NCBI GenBank assembly: GCA_013289015.1
Contig: JABDAV010000026.1
Location: 1 to 36,342, forward strand
DNA from: Bacteroidota bacterium
Lineage (GTDB): Bacteria > Bacteroidota > Bacteroidia > Chitinophagales > Chitinophagaceae
DNA length: 36,342 nt
Direction: 5' to 3'
Part shown: in pieces, positions 24,753 to 32,983 of the stretch
How positions within the stretch are numbered: position 1 is the first letter of the stretch
Layout of the letters: the number at the start of each line of letters is the position of its first letter
Program-made: the position numbers and the translations under genes
The notes under the pieces: model-generated
What the model saw: only the letters and a program-made list of their open reading frames with translations
What the model was told of the DNA's origin: nothing
Database searches by the model: none

Positions 24753-25289
24753 ATGAATAGCATATTTCTGAACACTCTTTGGAAAAACTTTGCGGCTGTT
24801 ATTGATATGCTCAAATCTGTGATTTCTAAATGCCCTGATAAAATTTGGGAAGAAGAAAAGAAATTTTACTACGTCACATATCACATAGTAATATTTTTAG
24901 ACTACTATCTTTCCAATCCTGTAAAAGACTTCAAACCATTCCTGCCTTATACACTATGCGATACCAGTCATTTACCCGAAGGCGCAGTTGATGATGTTTT
25001 ACCGTGCGAATTTTATTCAAAAAGTGAAATGCTGGTTTATATAAATAAGATCCGTGAAAAGTGCGAAAAGCTTATCTGCTCATCACCGCCTGAAAAATTT
25101 ACTACCAAATGGATTGATGAAGATGAAATAAACCTCCATGGGTTATCTCCTTCAATAGTGAGTAATTACAGCTTATTGGAAATCCTGTTTTATAATTTCA
25201 GGCATGTACAGCATCATGTTGGCCAGTTAAATTTATTACTCAGGCAAAGTGCTGATATTGCAGCAGACTGGATTTCTCAATCAGGCTGA
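24753..25289 (+). CDS. DinB/YfiT-like four-helix protein
   Basis: A 178-residue protein. The start is ATG 24753, because the upstream frame to 24663 runs through the promoter and hairpin. The four-helix layout and His residues in DinB-like places are visible: YHIVIFLDYYL near residue 47 and RHVQHHVGQLNLLLRQ near 155. In the family three His bind a metal. Members act as thiol-dependent transferases or have unknown roles. I see no further clue to substrate. Confidence 0.85.
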   Translation: MNSIFLNTLWKNFAAVIDMLKSVISKCPDKIWEEEKKFYYVTYHIVIFLDYYLSNPVKDFKPFLPYTLCDTSHLPEGAVDDVLPCEFYSKSEMLVYINKIREKCEKLICSSPPEKFTTKWIDEDEINLHGLSPSIVSNYSLLEILFYNFRHVQHHVGQLNLLLRQSADIAADWISQSG

Positions 25290-25290
25290 T

Positions 25291-25317
25291 AAAATCAAAG
25301 CATTTTTTGATTGAGCA
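25291..25317. repeat. Dispersed hairpin repeat, copy 2
   Basis: AAAATCAAAGCATTTTTTGA then TTGAGCA, near-identical to 22767-22795. It lies in the 32-base gap between two convergent genes and may serve as a weak two-way terminator. Confidence 0.7.
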
Positions 25318-25321
25318 GTCA

Positions 25322-26242
25322 TTATTCACTTTGTGCAGGTTCAATATTTCTCATTTTTTGGTCATGTATATCCTGCAGAATTCCGTAAACACGTATATGC
25401 ACACCATTCACCATTTTAGTTTCTCCTTTTGTTCTCACCCATCTTTCATGTCCTTTGGCCGTAATAATTTTTAATTCCACATCAAACGGTATTCCCTCTT
25501 CCATTGCCTTCCTGAATAATGATACGATCGTATTCCGATCTTCTCCATCCTTATAAAAATTGATCGCAGTTCTCAGATCGGGAACAAAATCCGAAGGCAC
25601 TTCATGTATTTCTTTTGTAACAGGTGTCCAGGTGAACTTATTCCTCAACAGATCAATTTCCCAACCTCCAACACGGGCAACCTTACTGGTTTGTGTATAT
25701 AGCTCTATTGATTTTTCTAATGCTTCTTTTGTTTCAAACAGCTCTCTGTTCTTTTTTCTTAATTCCAGCAATTTTACTACCTGGCCGGACAGTGCTTTCA
25801 GGGCTTCATATTGTTCTACATTAAGGGTTCGTGGTTTTTTATCTATTATGCAAAGCGTTCCGAGCGCATAACCTTTTTCAGTAACAAGCGGTACACCGGC
25901 ATAGAATATAGCATTTGGTTCGCCGGTAACAAAAGGGTTATCAGCAAAACGTACATCCAACCTCGTATCAGGCACTACCATTATGTTTTGAGGTGTGTTG
26001 ATCGCATGCGCGCAAAACGAAAACTTTCTATCTGTTTCCCGTACATCTGTACCATGATTTGATTTGAACCATTGCCTTGAGGAATCTATTAAAGTAATTA
26101 ATGAAATAGGTGTGTTACATATCTGTGAGGCGATCATTGTAAGATAATCGAAATCTTTTTCAGGTAATGTATCGAGTATTTCATATTCATATAAGGCTTG
26201 CAGTCTTTGTAGCTCATTAGTTGGAATTTGTGGGGTAACCAT
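25322..26242 (-). CDS. GAF-PAS sensory protein without output domain
   Basis: A 306-residue soluble protein. A GAF domain covers about 25-165 (LTMIASQICNTPISLITLID, then FCAHAIN, then FYAGVPLVTEKGYALGTLCI), a short coiled segment follows (LRKKNRELFETKEALEKSIE), and a PAS domain with a PAC-like end covers about 190-300 (VARVGGWEIDLLRNKFTWTP, then HERWVRTKGETKMVNG). No kinase, GGDEF or DNA-binding domain follows. It could work by binding another sensor, or be a remnant of a longer kinase. The 278-base control region upstream has two dyads pointing away from it. Confidence 0.92.
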   Translation of the reverse strand: MVTPQIPTNELQRLQALYEYEILDTLPEKDFDYLTMIASQICNTPISLITLIDSSRQWFKSNHGTDVRETDRKFSFCAHAINTPQNIMVVPDTRLDVRFADNPFVTGEPNAIFYAGVPLVTEKGYALGTLCIIDKKPRTLNVEQYEALKALSGQVVKLLELRKKNRELFETKEALEKSIELYTQTSKVARVGGWEIDLLRNKFTWTPVTKEIHEVPSDFVPDLRTAINFYKDGEDRNTIVSLFRKAMEEGIPFDVELKIITAKGHERWVRTKGETKMVNGVHIRVYGILQDIHDQKMRNIEPAQSE

Positions 26243-26310
26243 TTCAAATGTGTATTCAATAAAATTACAATACTTTCCTTTTGCAGCATCGGAATAAACT
26301 TTTTCGTTTT

Positions 26311-26355
26311 TGCGTCTTTTGACGCAATGAATCTTTTTTATAAAAAATACTTTTG
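26311..26355 (+). promoter_or_regulatory. Dyad A plus -7 element: promoter of a putative small RNA
   Basis: The dyad TGCGTCTTTTGACGCA (26311-26326) is followed after 21 bases by TACTTTTG (26348-26355), an exact TAnnTTTG. Dyad B repeats this layout with identical spacing. The dyad centre would lie about 42 bases before transcription start, where class II activators of the Crp/Fnr type bind. Confidence 0.55.
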
Positions 26356-26360
26356 CAACT

Positions 26361-26445
26361 GTCTAAAATGATGGGCCGCAATCAGTGTGAGAGATTTATG
26401 TGAAAAATTAACAGCTAGGGCGAAGTGTAAACTTCGCCTTTTTTT
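26361..26445 (+). ncRNA. Putative small RNA of about 85 nt ending in a strong terminator
   Basis: A promoter-like module ends at 26355 and an intrinsic terminator at 26419-26445, with no gene between. A frame of 11 codons (26368-26403, MMGRNQCERFM) could make it a tiny mRNA instead. The start is estimated from the -7 box. No known RNA family is recognised. Confidence 0.35.
26419..26445 (+). terminator. Intrinsic terminator of the putative small RNA
   Basis: GGCGAAG (26419-26425), loop TGTAAA, CTTCGCC (26432-26438), then T7. Perfect 7 bp GC-rich stem. No plus-strand protein gene lies upstream of it. Confidence 0.85.
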
Positions 26446-26460
26446 ATGATGGATACATTT

Positions 26461-26505
26461 TGTGTCAATTGACGCAGTACTTTTTCTAAACCGAAAATAG
26501 CTTTG
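26461..26505 (+). promoter_or_regulatory. Dyad B plus -7 element: promoter of the 116-aa protein gene
   Basis: The dyad TGTGTCAATTGACGCA (26461-26476) is followed after 21 bases by TAGCTTTG (26498-26505), an exact TAnnTTTG. It matches dyad A at 13 of 16 positions. The GTG start follows at 26521. Confidence 0.55.
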
Positions 26506-26520
26506 CAGTAAAGCAAAAGT

Positions 26521-26871
26521 GTGACAGTAGCAAAACAAGACAACCTGGTTCCCGTAAAAGTATTGGTGAGTAATTCGCATATTCATCTTGAATTATTTGA
26601 AAGCAATGGCGGAAACCTGTTTCTTTCTTCCACAGCAAGCAATCCCAAAGGCATAGTGTATTATGCAGTCACACCTTCCTTGTTTTGTGCATTCCTGGAA
26701 AATTTGATCAGCCTTCAAACCATGTTTAATGCAAGCCCTTCCATTTTTGTAGAGATAAACAGTAATAACAAAACAACTTTATACTCCCGCAGTGATATAG
26801 ATATAGTATTAACATCAGGAGAAAAAAGCATAAAGCAACTGGTTAACCATTGCCCGATAGAAGTGTGGTAA
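26521..26871 (+). CDS. Unknown 116-residue protein
   Basis: It starts at GTG 26521, 15 bases after the -7 element. No signal peptide or membrane span; no family recognised. The sequence alternates strand-like and helical parts (VPVKVLVSNSHIHLELFES, then VTPSLFCAFLENLISLQTMF, then SDIDIVLTSGEKSIKQLVNH). It might be a small ligand-binding or partner protein. Co-regulation with the small RNA is suggested by the twin dyads. The start rests on the promoter position and is moderately sure. Confidence 0.65.
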   Translation: MTVAKQDNLVPVKVLVSNSHIHLELFESNGGNLFLSSTASNPKGIVYYAVTPSLFCAFLENLISLQTMFNASPSIFVEINSNNKTTLYSRSDIDIVLTSGEKSIKQLVNHCPIEVW

Positions 26872-27044
26872 CAGTTAAAAATACCAATCGTTCCTGCTGA
26901 ATTAACCAGATAGCAGACTTTCTTTCATAAAACTTAATTATATTAAAAAGCTTCAGGTTTATTAGAAGATTGCCTTATTTTCATCCAAAATAAAATTGAA
27001 ATCTTTTGTTAGGTTGAGAATTACTAATCTATAAATAACGCCTT

Positions 27045-27713
27045 ATGCTTAAAATATTTTGTATTGGTTTTGTGGGATTTTTTATCGCTTGCCTGCTTAG
27101 CTGTGGTCCATCAAGGAAAGCATCAACAGTAGATGTCATCGCTTCATGGGTAAATAAGGAGAAAATTCCGGCCAACCCCGGTAAAAGTGTTTTTATTACT
27201 GTTCTCACACAGAATATGAATGTAAGATCAGAGTTGGAAAATGAGTTGACGTCAGTAGCTAAAGCAAACGGAATTAAAGCAGTGAGAAGCCTGAGTGTTT
27301 TAACGCCTGTAACCGGTGTTCCTGACTCTATAGTAATTCCGATTTTTATAAAAAAAGTAAATGAATCAGGTTGCAGCAGCGTGTTGATCGTTTCATTACT
27401 CGATTCAAAAAATGAAACAAAATACATAAAGGGTTCATCTTATACGTATGATCCTCTTGCCTATAACGGATTTTACGGAACCTATCCTACCTACGTTGCT
27501 TCTACATACAGCACCATATCTACACCCGGATATTATGTAAGCGACAATACCTATTACATAGAAAGCAATCTTTATGATGTGGCCACGCAAGGCATACTTT
27601 TTTCCATTCAAACAAAAGCTGTAAATCCCGACGACATCAATAAAGCAAGCCACGAGTTTGCAAAAACGCTTGTGGATGAATTAAAAGACAATGGGTTGCT
27701 TAAAAAGAAGTAA
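27045..27713 (+). CDS. Lipoprotein of unknown function
   Basis: A 222-residue protein with a signal peptide and lipobox LLSCGPS (Cys about 20). The mature part has a Rossmann-like or DUF4136-like pattern: DVIASWVNKEKIPANPGKSV, then VFITVLTQNMNVRSELENEL, then SSVLIVSLLDSKNETKYIKG, a Tyr-rich stretch (YNGFYGTYPTYVASTYST), and a helical end with FAKTLVDELKDNGLL. Similar proteins are widespread in Bacteroidota as envelope proteins without known role. The family link is tentative. Confidence 0.85.
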   Translation: MLKIFCIGFVGFFIACLLSCGPSRKASTVDVIASWVNKEKIPANPGKSVFITVLTQNMNVRSELENELTSVAKANGIKAVRSLSVLTPVTGVPDSIVIPIFIKKVNESGCSSVLIVSLLDSKNETKYIKGSSYTYDPLAYNGFYGTYPTYVASTYSTISTPGYYVSDNTYYIESNLYDVATQGILFSIQTKAVNPDDINKASHEFAKTLVDELKDNGLLKKK

Positions 27714-27808
27714 TCTTAACCTTATCTTCATTCATTACAGAATCATTTACAATAAATGAAAAGAAGATTTTATTTTTATTGCATATTATTCAGTAAAACA
27801 ATATCAGT

Positions 27809-28189
27809 ATGACAACCAAAACTGTCAACATTACTTATTGGATAGCTACCATAATTTTCGCCGCATTGATGCTGTTTTCTTCTGTTGGCGGATTACAACC
27901 TTCACAACAAGCCATACAAATTTTGCACGACGGGCTTGGTTACCCCATATATTTTATTCAGTTCATCAGCTTCGCAAAACTGTTTGGCGTTATTGCTATT
28001 CTTATTCCGGGTTTAAATAAAACTGTAAAAGAATGGGCATATGCGGGTTTGTTCTTCGATCTTGCCGGAGCCGTGTATTCAGGCATTGCAGCTACTGGCA
28101 AATTTGACCCGATGATACTTACCTTATTTGCATGGATCATTCCCGGCATTATTTCATATTATTTCTGGCATAAGAAAATACAGCGATAG
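27809..28189 (+). CDS. DoxX-like small membrane protein
   Basis: A 126-residue protein with four hydrophobic segments. YWIATIIFAALMLFSSVGGL opens it, then YPIYFIQFISFAKLFGVIAI, then WAYAGLFFDLAGAVYSGIAA and LFAWIIPGIISYYFW. This is the DoxX-like (DoxX_2) layout, including the Gly/Tyr positions around LGYPIYF. Members are associated with quinone or thiol redox chemistry, but most small ones are uncharacterised. It stands alone. Confidence 0.88.
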   Translation: MTTKTVNITYWIATIIFAALMLFSSVGGLQPSQQAIQILHDGLGYPIYFIQFISFAKLFGVIAILIPGLNKTVKEWAYAGLFFDLAGAVYSGIAATGKFDPMILTLFAWIIPGIISYYFWHKKIQR

Positions 28190-28303
28190 CAAATTTCGCT
28201 TTCCAGGAAATAAAGATTGAAGCAAGTGTTACACCACATACATCTGTTGATGCATGAATGTTAAATAAGAAACCGAAAAGAGATAATGCTTTGCTAAGTT
28301 GTT

Positions 28304-28311
28304 TAGATTTG
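28304..28311 (+). promoter_or_regulatory. Bacteroidota -7 element
   Basis: TAGATTTG matches TAnnTTTG exactly, 32 bases before the ATG at 28344. No TTG at the expected -33 distance. Confidence 0.35.
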
Positions 28312-28343
28312 AGGAGAAATGTATTTTGCCATCCGGAAGAACT

Positions 28344-29534
28344 ATGAAGCGCTTATTTCTGCCACTCCTGCTTATTATATGCGTGCAGTTTGCGCATGGC
28401 CAGAATAACAAATGGTTTAAAGGCACCTGGTATGGCTCAGCAAGTTTTACAACTGCGCATATCGGCATAAAAGTTCCTGTTCGCATAGAAGTTGATTCTG
28501 TTGATGACCTGCATTTTTCAGGGCGTTTTATTTATATGTATCCTGCAGATACCACTTCAAGGCTTATTAAAACGTTTTCGGGAAATCTTAGAGGTGCATT
28601 GATAACCGTTAATAAAGGCGGAGAGATTTTTTTGCGTGATCAGCGTACCCGAAGTTTCTGGAGCGATTGTGCAGCATGTGATGAAACAGCCCAGCTCTCT
28701 TCAAACGACAGTACATTTTTTCTTACAATAACTACGGCCCATTGTGGCGACAGTTGTAATGGCGAAACTGTTGTTTCGCGGGCAATTAATCACTATAATG
28801 TTGAAACATCCACCCAAATCAAAAAGTTCATTGCACAAGCCAATGCACCTTCTATAGCTGTAATTAATACAAATAAGAAAACAAAAAAAACAACACAAAA
28901 AATTACTGCTGTTGTTACAAATAATCTCAATGATATAAATCATGTGAATGCATCCTCATCAACTGTCTCAAATGCAAACCAGCAACAGGAAAATAAAAAC
29001 GCAAACCAACATACGGCTGATTCAGTAACATTAAACTATATATCCGGTTCAGTCAATAATGCATCTGCACAAAACATAATAAACAATCCTCCAAATTTTG
29101 CTGATACCATCGCTCACGTTGCTACAAAAGGTGCATCAGTGGAAATGATGAACAAAGAAATTGCAGACACTGCAATACAGGCAAGAATACATCGCAAAAC
29201 AGATCTTGTAAATACTTTACAGATAACCACATCGCATATAAAAGTAGAGCTGTTTGATAACGGTGAAGTAGATTCTGATGCCGTATCTGTTTATTACAAT
29301 GGCAGGTTAATTATAAACAATGCAGTTTTAACTACCAAAGCCATTACATTTTATATTGATGCATCTGCAACAAACCGTCATCTCGAACTTACTTTAATAG
29401 CAGAAAATGAAGGATCAATACCACCGAATTCAGCGTTAATGCGTGTTACCGCAGGCGATAAACAATATCAATTGTTCATAAGCACAAGCTTAACGAAGAA
29501 TGCAAAAATTGCCCTTGATTATATCGGCAACTGA
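28344..29534 (+). CDS. Secreted protein with conserved C-terminal beta domain
   Basis: A 396-residue protein. The ATG at 28344 is chosen because it opens a clean signal peptide (MKRLFLPLLLIICVQFAHGQ); an upstream in-frame TTG at 28299 lies before the -7 element. The N-terminal part (about 20-150) is compact with four Cys (SDCAACDETAQ, HCGDSCNGE). A Thr/Asn/Ser-rich spacer (about 160-285) is of low complexity. The C-terminal domain (about 290-396) carries VELFDNGEVDSDAVSVYYNG and NSALMRVTAGDKQYQLFIS, a pattern I know from many secreted Bacteroidota proteins with no assigned role. It may bind a cell-surface partner. Confidence 0.85.
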   Translation: MKRLFLPLLLIICVQFAHGQNNKWFKGTWYGSASFTTAHIGIKVPVRIEVDSVDDLHFSGRFIYMYPADTTSRLIKTFSGNLRGALITVNKGGEIFLRDQRTRSFWSDCAACDETAQLSSNDSTFFLTITTAHCGDSCNGETVVSRAINHYNVETSTQIKKFIAQANAPSIAVINTNKKTKKTTQKITAVVTNNLNDINHVNASSSTVSNANQQQENKNANQHTADSVTLNYISGSVNNASAQNIINNPPNFADTIAHVATKGASVEMMNKEIADTAIQARIHRKTDLVNTLQITTSHIKVELFDNGEVDSDAVSVYYNGRLIINNAVLTTKAITFYIDASATNRHLELTLIAENEGSIPPNSALMRVTAGDKQYQLFISTSLTKNAKIALDYIGN

Positions 29535-29598
29535 AAACAATAAACTATTAACTTTTCATCAATCACTGTTTTTTTGCTATGTCGTAGCTTAGCTTTTT

Positions 29599-30861
29599 AT
29601 GAAGCATTATATTTTACTATTTATTTCATTATCTTTTTCTGTTTCAATATTTGCGCAACCTGCTGCGGGCGATTCGGTATTCAGCAAGGTAACTACAAAG
29701 CGGGCGAGAGTTGCACGTTACAGCTATTTGCTCGACACTACTATCAAACAATACCTTTTGGATCCTCTGAATGAAGACAACGAAGGCGAATGGAGTGAAG
29801 CGTTTTGGGGGATGGAATTATTGCAATACAAAGATGACTTTACCAAACAAAAGCTGGCAGTTGCATGGAGCAAAGCAATACAGCTTTCAGATGAATTTCA
29901 AAAGGATTTATTGGAAGCAACCTTTAGTTTGTACGTAAAAGAATTTAAGCCACAGGTATTGCAGTTAATGCATCAAACAAAATCGTCGGGTATTTTTATT
30001 CGCTGTGCCGAATATGTATTGAGAGCAGATCCCGTAAATGGCAAGGCAACAATAGCCACATTGATACAACAAAAATTTCCTGCAGATACCAGTACAGGAA
30101 TGCAGATATTAAAAAGCCGTATTGCAAAAAAGGTACAGCCGTTACCTCCTTTGAAAGATATTTTCAATAAAGATTTTTTGAGCGGTCAAACAATTATATA
30201 CAGTTTGCAGAGAAGCAATCGTGATTACGCAGGGCTTGTTATCATACGCCAACCGGATGGTTCATTTTTAAAAGATTCATCGGGCAATTATTTTCATACA
30301 TCACAATTGGCAAGGGCCATAACAGCGTATCCTTTTTATATAACCAATGGCAATACACCACAAGGTATTTTACGCTTTAGCGGCTTTGATGTATCAAGAC
30401 TTTTATTTATTGGTCCTACACCTAATCTTCAATTGCAATTGCCGTTTGAAGCATCAACTTCAGCATTCTTTGCAGACAGTACGCTTAACGTATTATGGAG
30501 TGCTGCACTATATGCATCTTTGTTACCTGCTTCGTGGAAAAATTATAATGGTATTTATGAAAGTTTTTATGCAGGTAAAATGGGCAGGAGTGCAGTGATA
30601 ATGCATGGCACTACCATTGACCCGGAATTTTATAAAGCAGAAACCTATTACCCGCAAACACCCTCGTTTGGATGTTTGTGCAGTTATGAGCAATGGAACG
30701 ATTCGGGTTATCGCCTTAACAGCAACCAGCAAAAAATTGTAGATGCATTGAACAGTATTGGAAGCAGCAGTGGATATGTTGTAGTGATCGATCTGAATGA
30801 TAAAAAAAACAAAGTTGATATTACTGAGATCAAAGATTTGCTGGATGAAGAAGACCGGTAA
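29599..30861 (+). CDS. Secreted protein with a possible L,D-transpeptidase-like site
   Basis: A 420-residue protein with a signal peptide (MKHYILLFISLSFSVSIFA). The N-terminal half looks like a helical repeat scaffold (DFTKQKLAVAWSKAIQLSDE, then DLLEATFSLYVKEFKPQVLQ). In the C-terminal half, MHGTTIDPEF (His336) and PSFGCLCSYE (Ser356, Cys359) resemble the HG...SHGC arrangement of YkuD L,D-transpeptidases, with the second His replaced by Phe and the Arg after Cys missing. It may be a divergent peptidoglycan cross-linking or amidase enzyme, or the match may be chance. It follows the 28344 gene by 64 bases and could share a transcript. Confidence 0.8.
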   Translation: MKHYILLFISLSFSVSIFAQPAAGDSVFSKVTTKRARVARYSYLLDTTIKQYLLDPLNEDNEGEWSEAFWGMELLQYKDDFTKQKLAVAWSKAIQLSDEFQKDLLEATFSLYVKEFKPQVLQLMHQTKSSGIFIRCAEYVLRADPVNGKATIATLIQQKFPADTSTGMQILKSRIAKKVQPLPPLKDIFNKDFLSGQTIIYSLQRSNRDYAGLVIIRQPDGSFLKDSSGNYFHTSQLARAITAYPFYITNGNTPQGILRFSGFDVSRLLFIGPTPNLQLQLPFEASTSAFFADSTLNVLWSAALYASLLPASWKNYNGIYESFYAGKMGRSAVIMHGTTIDPEFYKAETYYPQTPSFGCLCSYEQWNDSGYRLNSNQQKIVDALNSIGSSSGYVVVIDLNDKKNKVDITEIKDLLDEEDR

Positions 30862-30979
30862 ACGCTGTCATACATTATCAGAATAAAATTAGTTTATGTA
30901 ATTACGTATAGCTGAAAAGCCTTACCCTTAATCCATTGAAAAATTTACTGGCTTACCTTTACTAAAATTAAGATTGAGT

Positions 30980-32233
30980 ATGACGACGACAATGATAACC
31001 TGTCCTTCGTGCGGAAATGAGTTTGAACCTACCAATGTGATCAGGGAACAAATTCAGGCTGAATTAAGAGTGCAAATGAAAGAGTGGCAATTAAGAAAAG
31101 ACGAAGAATACAAACAGAAAGAATCTTCACTTCAACAACAACTGCATGTTAAAGAACAGGAAGCTAATAAACGTATGGCGGAAGAAAGAAAAAAACTGCA
31201 GGCGGAATTAGAACAATCAATAAAAAAATCTGTAAGTGCAGATTATGAAAATCAACTGAAGTTATTGCAGCAATCTGCAGCAGATAATGAAGAGAGATTA
31301 AAAGAAGCACGGCACAAAGAATTTGAATTCATACAAAAAGAACAGCAGTTAAAACGCAAAGAAGAAGAACTTGAATTGAGCATGCAGAGAAAAATTATTG
31401 AAGAACGTGAAAGACTTTCCATTGAAATAAGAAAGATAGAAGATCAGAAAAAAGAACAACTGGAAAATGATTATAAATTAAAGCTTGCAGAAAAAGAAAA
31501 GCAACTGGAAGATCAGAAAAAACTGGCGGAAGAAATGAAACGCAAAGCTGAACAAGGCAGCATGCAGTTACAGGGCGAAGTGCAGGAATTGTTATTGGAA
31601 AATATTCTGCATGCTACTTTTCCACATGATAAAATTGTTCCGGTTGGTAAAGGAGTGCGTGGGGCAGACTGCATTCAAACCGTATGCAATCCATTCGGAA
31701 ATGAATGTGGAAAAATTATTTACGAAAGTAAACGCACTACTAATTTTTCTGCTGAGTGGATTGATAAATTAAAAGCAGATATGCGCAGCCAGGGTGCAGA
31801 TATTGCGGTGATAGTTACCCAAACTCTACCAAAAGATATGGAGCGTTTTGGAGAAAAAGATGGTGTATATATTTGTACTTTTACAGAAGTGCGCAGCCTC
31901 GTTACAGTTTTACGCACAAGCATTCTGAAAATTTTTACGTTAACCAAAAACCAGGAAAACAAGGGCGACAAAATGCACATGTTGTACGATTATCTTACAG
32001 GTAACGAATTCAACGAACAATGGAAAGCAATACGGGAAGGTTTTATGCAAATGAAAATCAGTATACAAAGAGAACGCGATGCAATGGAGAAACTTTGGAA
32101 AACAAGAGAAAAGCAGTTAGAAAAAGTTTTATTAAGTGCTGCGCATATTAGAGGATCTGTTGAAGGAATTGCAGGAAGCGATGCAGTTAATCTTAATCTT
32201 TTAGAAGACGATAGATATAATTTGCTGGATTGA
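30980..32233 (+). CDS. DUF2130 coiled-coil protein
   Basis: A 417-residue protein. ATG 30980 is preferred over a TTG six bases earlier. An N-terminal CPSCGNEFEP knuckle is followed by a long charged coiled coil (about 25-200) and the DUF2130 domain (about 205-345). In that domain GADCIQTV (from residue 228) and IIYESKRT (near 247) recall the D...ExK core of PD-(D/E)XK nucleases, as in RmuC. DUF2130 has no settled function; a DNA-related role is my inference. The gene stands alone. Confidence 0.92.
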   Translation: MTTTMITCPSCGNEFEPTNVIREQIQAELRVQMKEWQLRKDEEYKQKESSLQQQLHVKEQEANKRMAEERKKLQAELEQSIKKSVSADYENQLKLLQQSAADNEERLKEARHKEFEFIQKEQQLKRKEEELELSMQRKIIEERERLSIEIRKIEDQKKEQLENDYKLKLAEKEKQLEDQKKLAEEMKRKAEQGSMQLQGEVQELLLENILHATFPHDKIVPVGKGVRGADCIQTVCNPFGNECGKIIYESKRTTNFSAEWIDKLKADMRSQGADIAVIVTQTLPKDMERFGEKDGVYICTFTEVRSLVTVLRTSILKIFTLTKNQENKGDKMHMLYDYLTGNEFNEQWKAIREGFMQMKISIQRERDAMEKLWKTREKQLEKVLLSAAHIRGSVEGIAGSDAVNLNLLEDDRYNLLD

Positions 32234-32337
32234 TCATCCTGTCTGGAAGATATTAAAACAAGTTGGCATGATATTTTAACACATACCATGCAGCTAAGGA
32301 AGCAAAAACACTCTCTTAAAAACAAAATCTATAATTT

Positions 32338-32937
32338 ATGAAAAAGACTCTATCTGTTTTAGCAGTTTTATTATTGTTGTTAACCCAAAAAACTCACGCC
32401 CAGCTTGAAAAAGGAAATGTATTAGTTGGTGCAGATATGGCTAATTTTAGAATAGCACTTAAAGCAGGCCAGTTAACAGAATTACAAATAACACCCAGGG
32501 CTGCGTGGTTTATTAAAGATAATGTGGCAATTGGACCTTATGTAGGCTTGGACTATTCTGCTGTTAAAGATAGTTATGACAAGTTTGTTTATGGTGTTGG
32601 TGGATTTGGTCGTTACTATGTAAATAAGCCTAATTTAAGTCCTCTGAAGCATGGGCTTTTTTTCGGTGAGGTAAACGCAGGCATTGGAGGCACAAATTTT
32701 AATGGTAAAACACCTGAGAACCCAGATTATTCCACAAATGGTTTAGATCTTGGTTTTGGTGCAGGCTATGCATATTTTATTACTACCAATATCAGCTTCG
32801 AGACACTATTAAAATATAATGGAACGTTAGGCTTTGGACAGGAAGCATATACAAATTATCTGAATTTGGCACTTGGCTTTGCTATTTATCTTCCAGGCAA
32901 ATCAACAATGCATAAAGTTGAAAATGATGTAAAATAA
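32338..32937 (+). CDS. Outer-membrane beta-barrel protein
   Basis: A 199-residue protein with a signal peptide (MKKTLSVLAVLLLLLTQKTH, then AQ). The mature part has alternating strands with aromatic girdles: NVLVGADMANFRIALKAG, then AAWFIKDNVAIGPYVGLDY, then FVYGVGGFGRYYVN, GLFFGEVNAGIGG, GLDLGFGAGYAYFI, and YLNLALGFAIYLPG. This is the OMP_b-brl layout of eight-strand barrels. The function is unknown. It is convergent with the Rieske gene. Confidence 0.9.
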   Translation: MKKTLSVLAVLLLLLTQKTHAQLEKGNVLVGADMANFRIALKAGQLTELQITPRAAWFIKDNVAIGPYVGLDYSAVKDSYDKFVYGVGGFGRYYVNKPNLSPLKHGLFFGEVNAGIGGTNFNGKTPENPDYSTNGLDLGFGAGYAYFITTNISFETLLKYNGTLGFGQEAYTNYLNLALGFAIYLPGKSTMHKVENDVK

Positions 32938-32983
32938 TTTTTAAACTTTGTAAAAAAGGGGCCGTTTTTATAAGGGATTTTTT

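Noticed and set aside
26311-26326. Dyad A as the operator of the minus-strand GAF-PAS gene
   Set aside because: No TAnnTTTG element exists on the minus strand between it and that gene, while the plus-strand spacing is exact.
28319-28408. Short frame with a GAGGAG box in front, overlapping the signal peptide of the 28344 gene
   Set aside because: Shine-Dalgarno sites are rarely used in this phylum, the 29 residues have no clear feature, and the main frame has a clean signal peptide.
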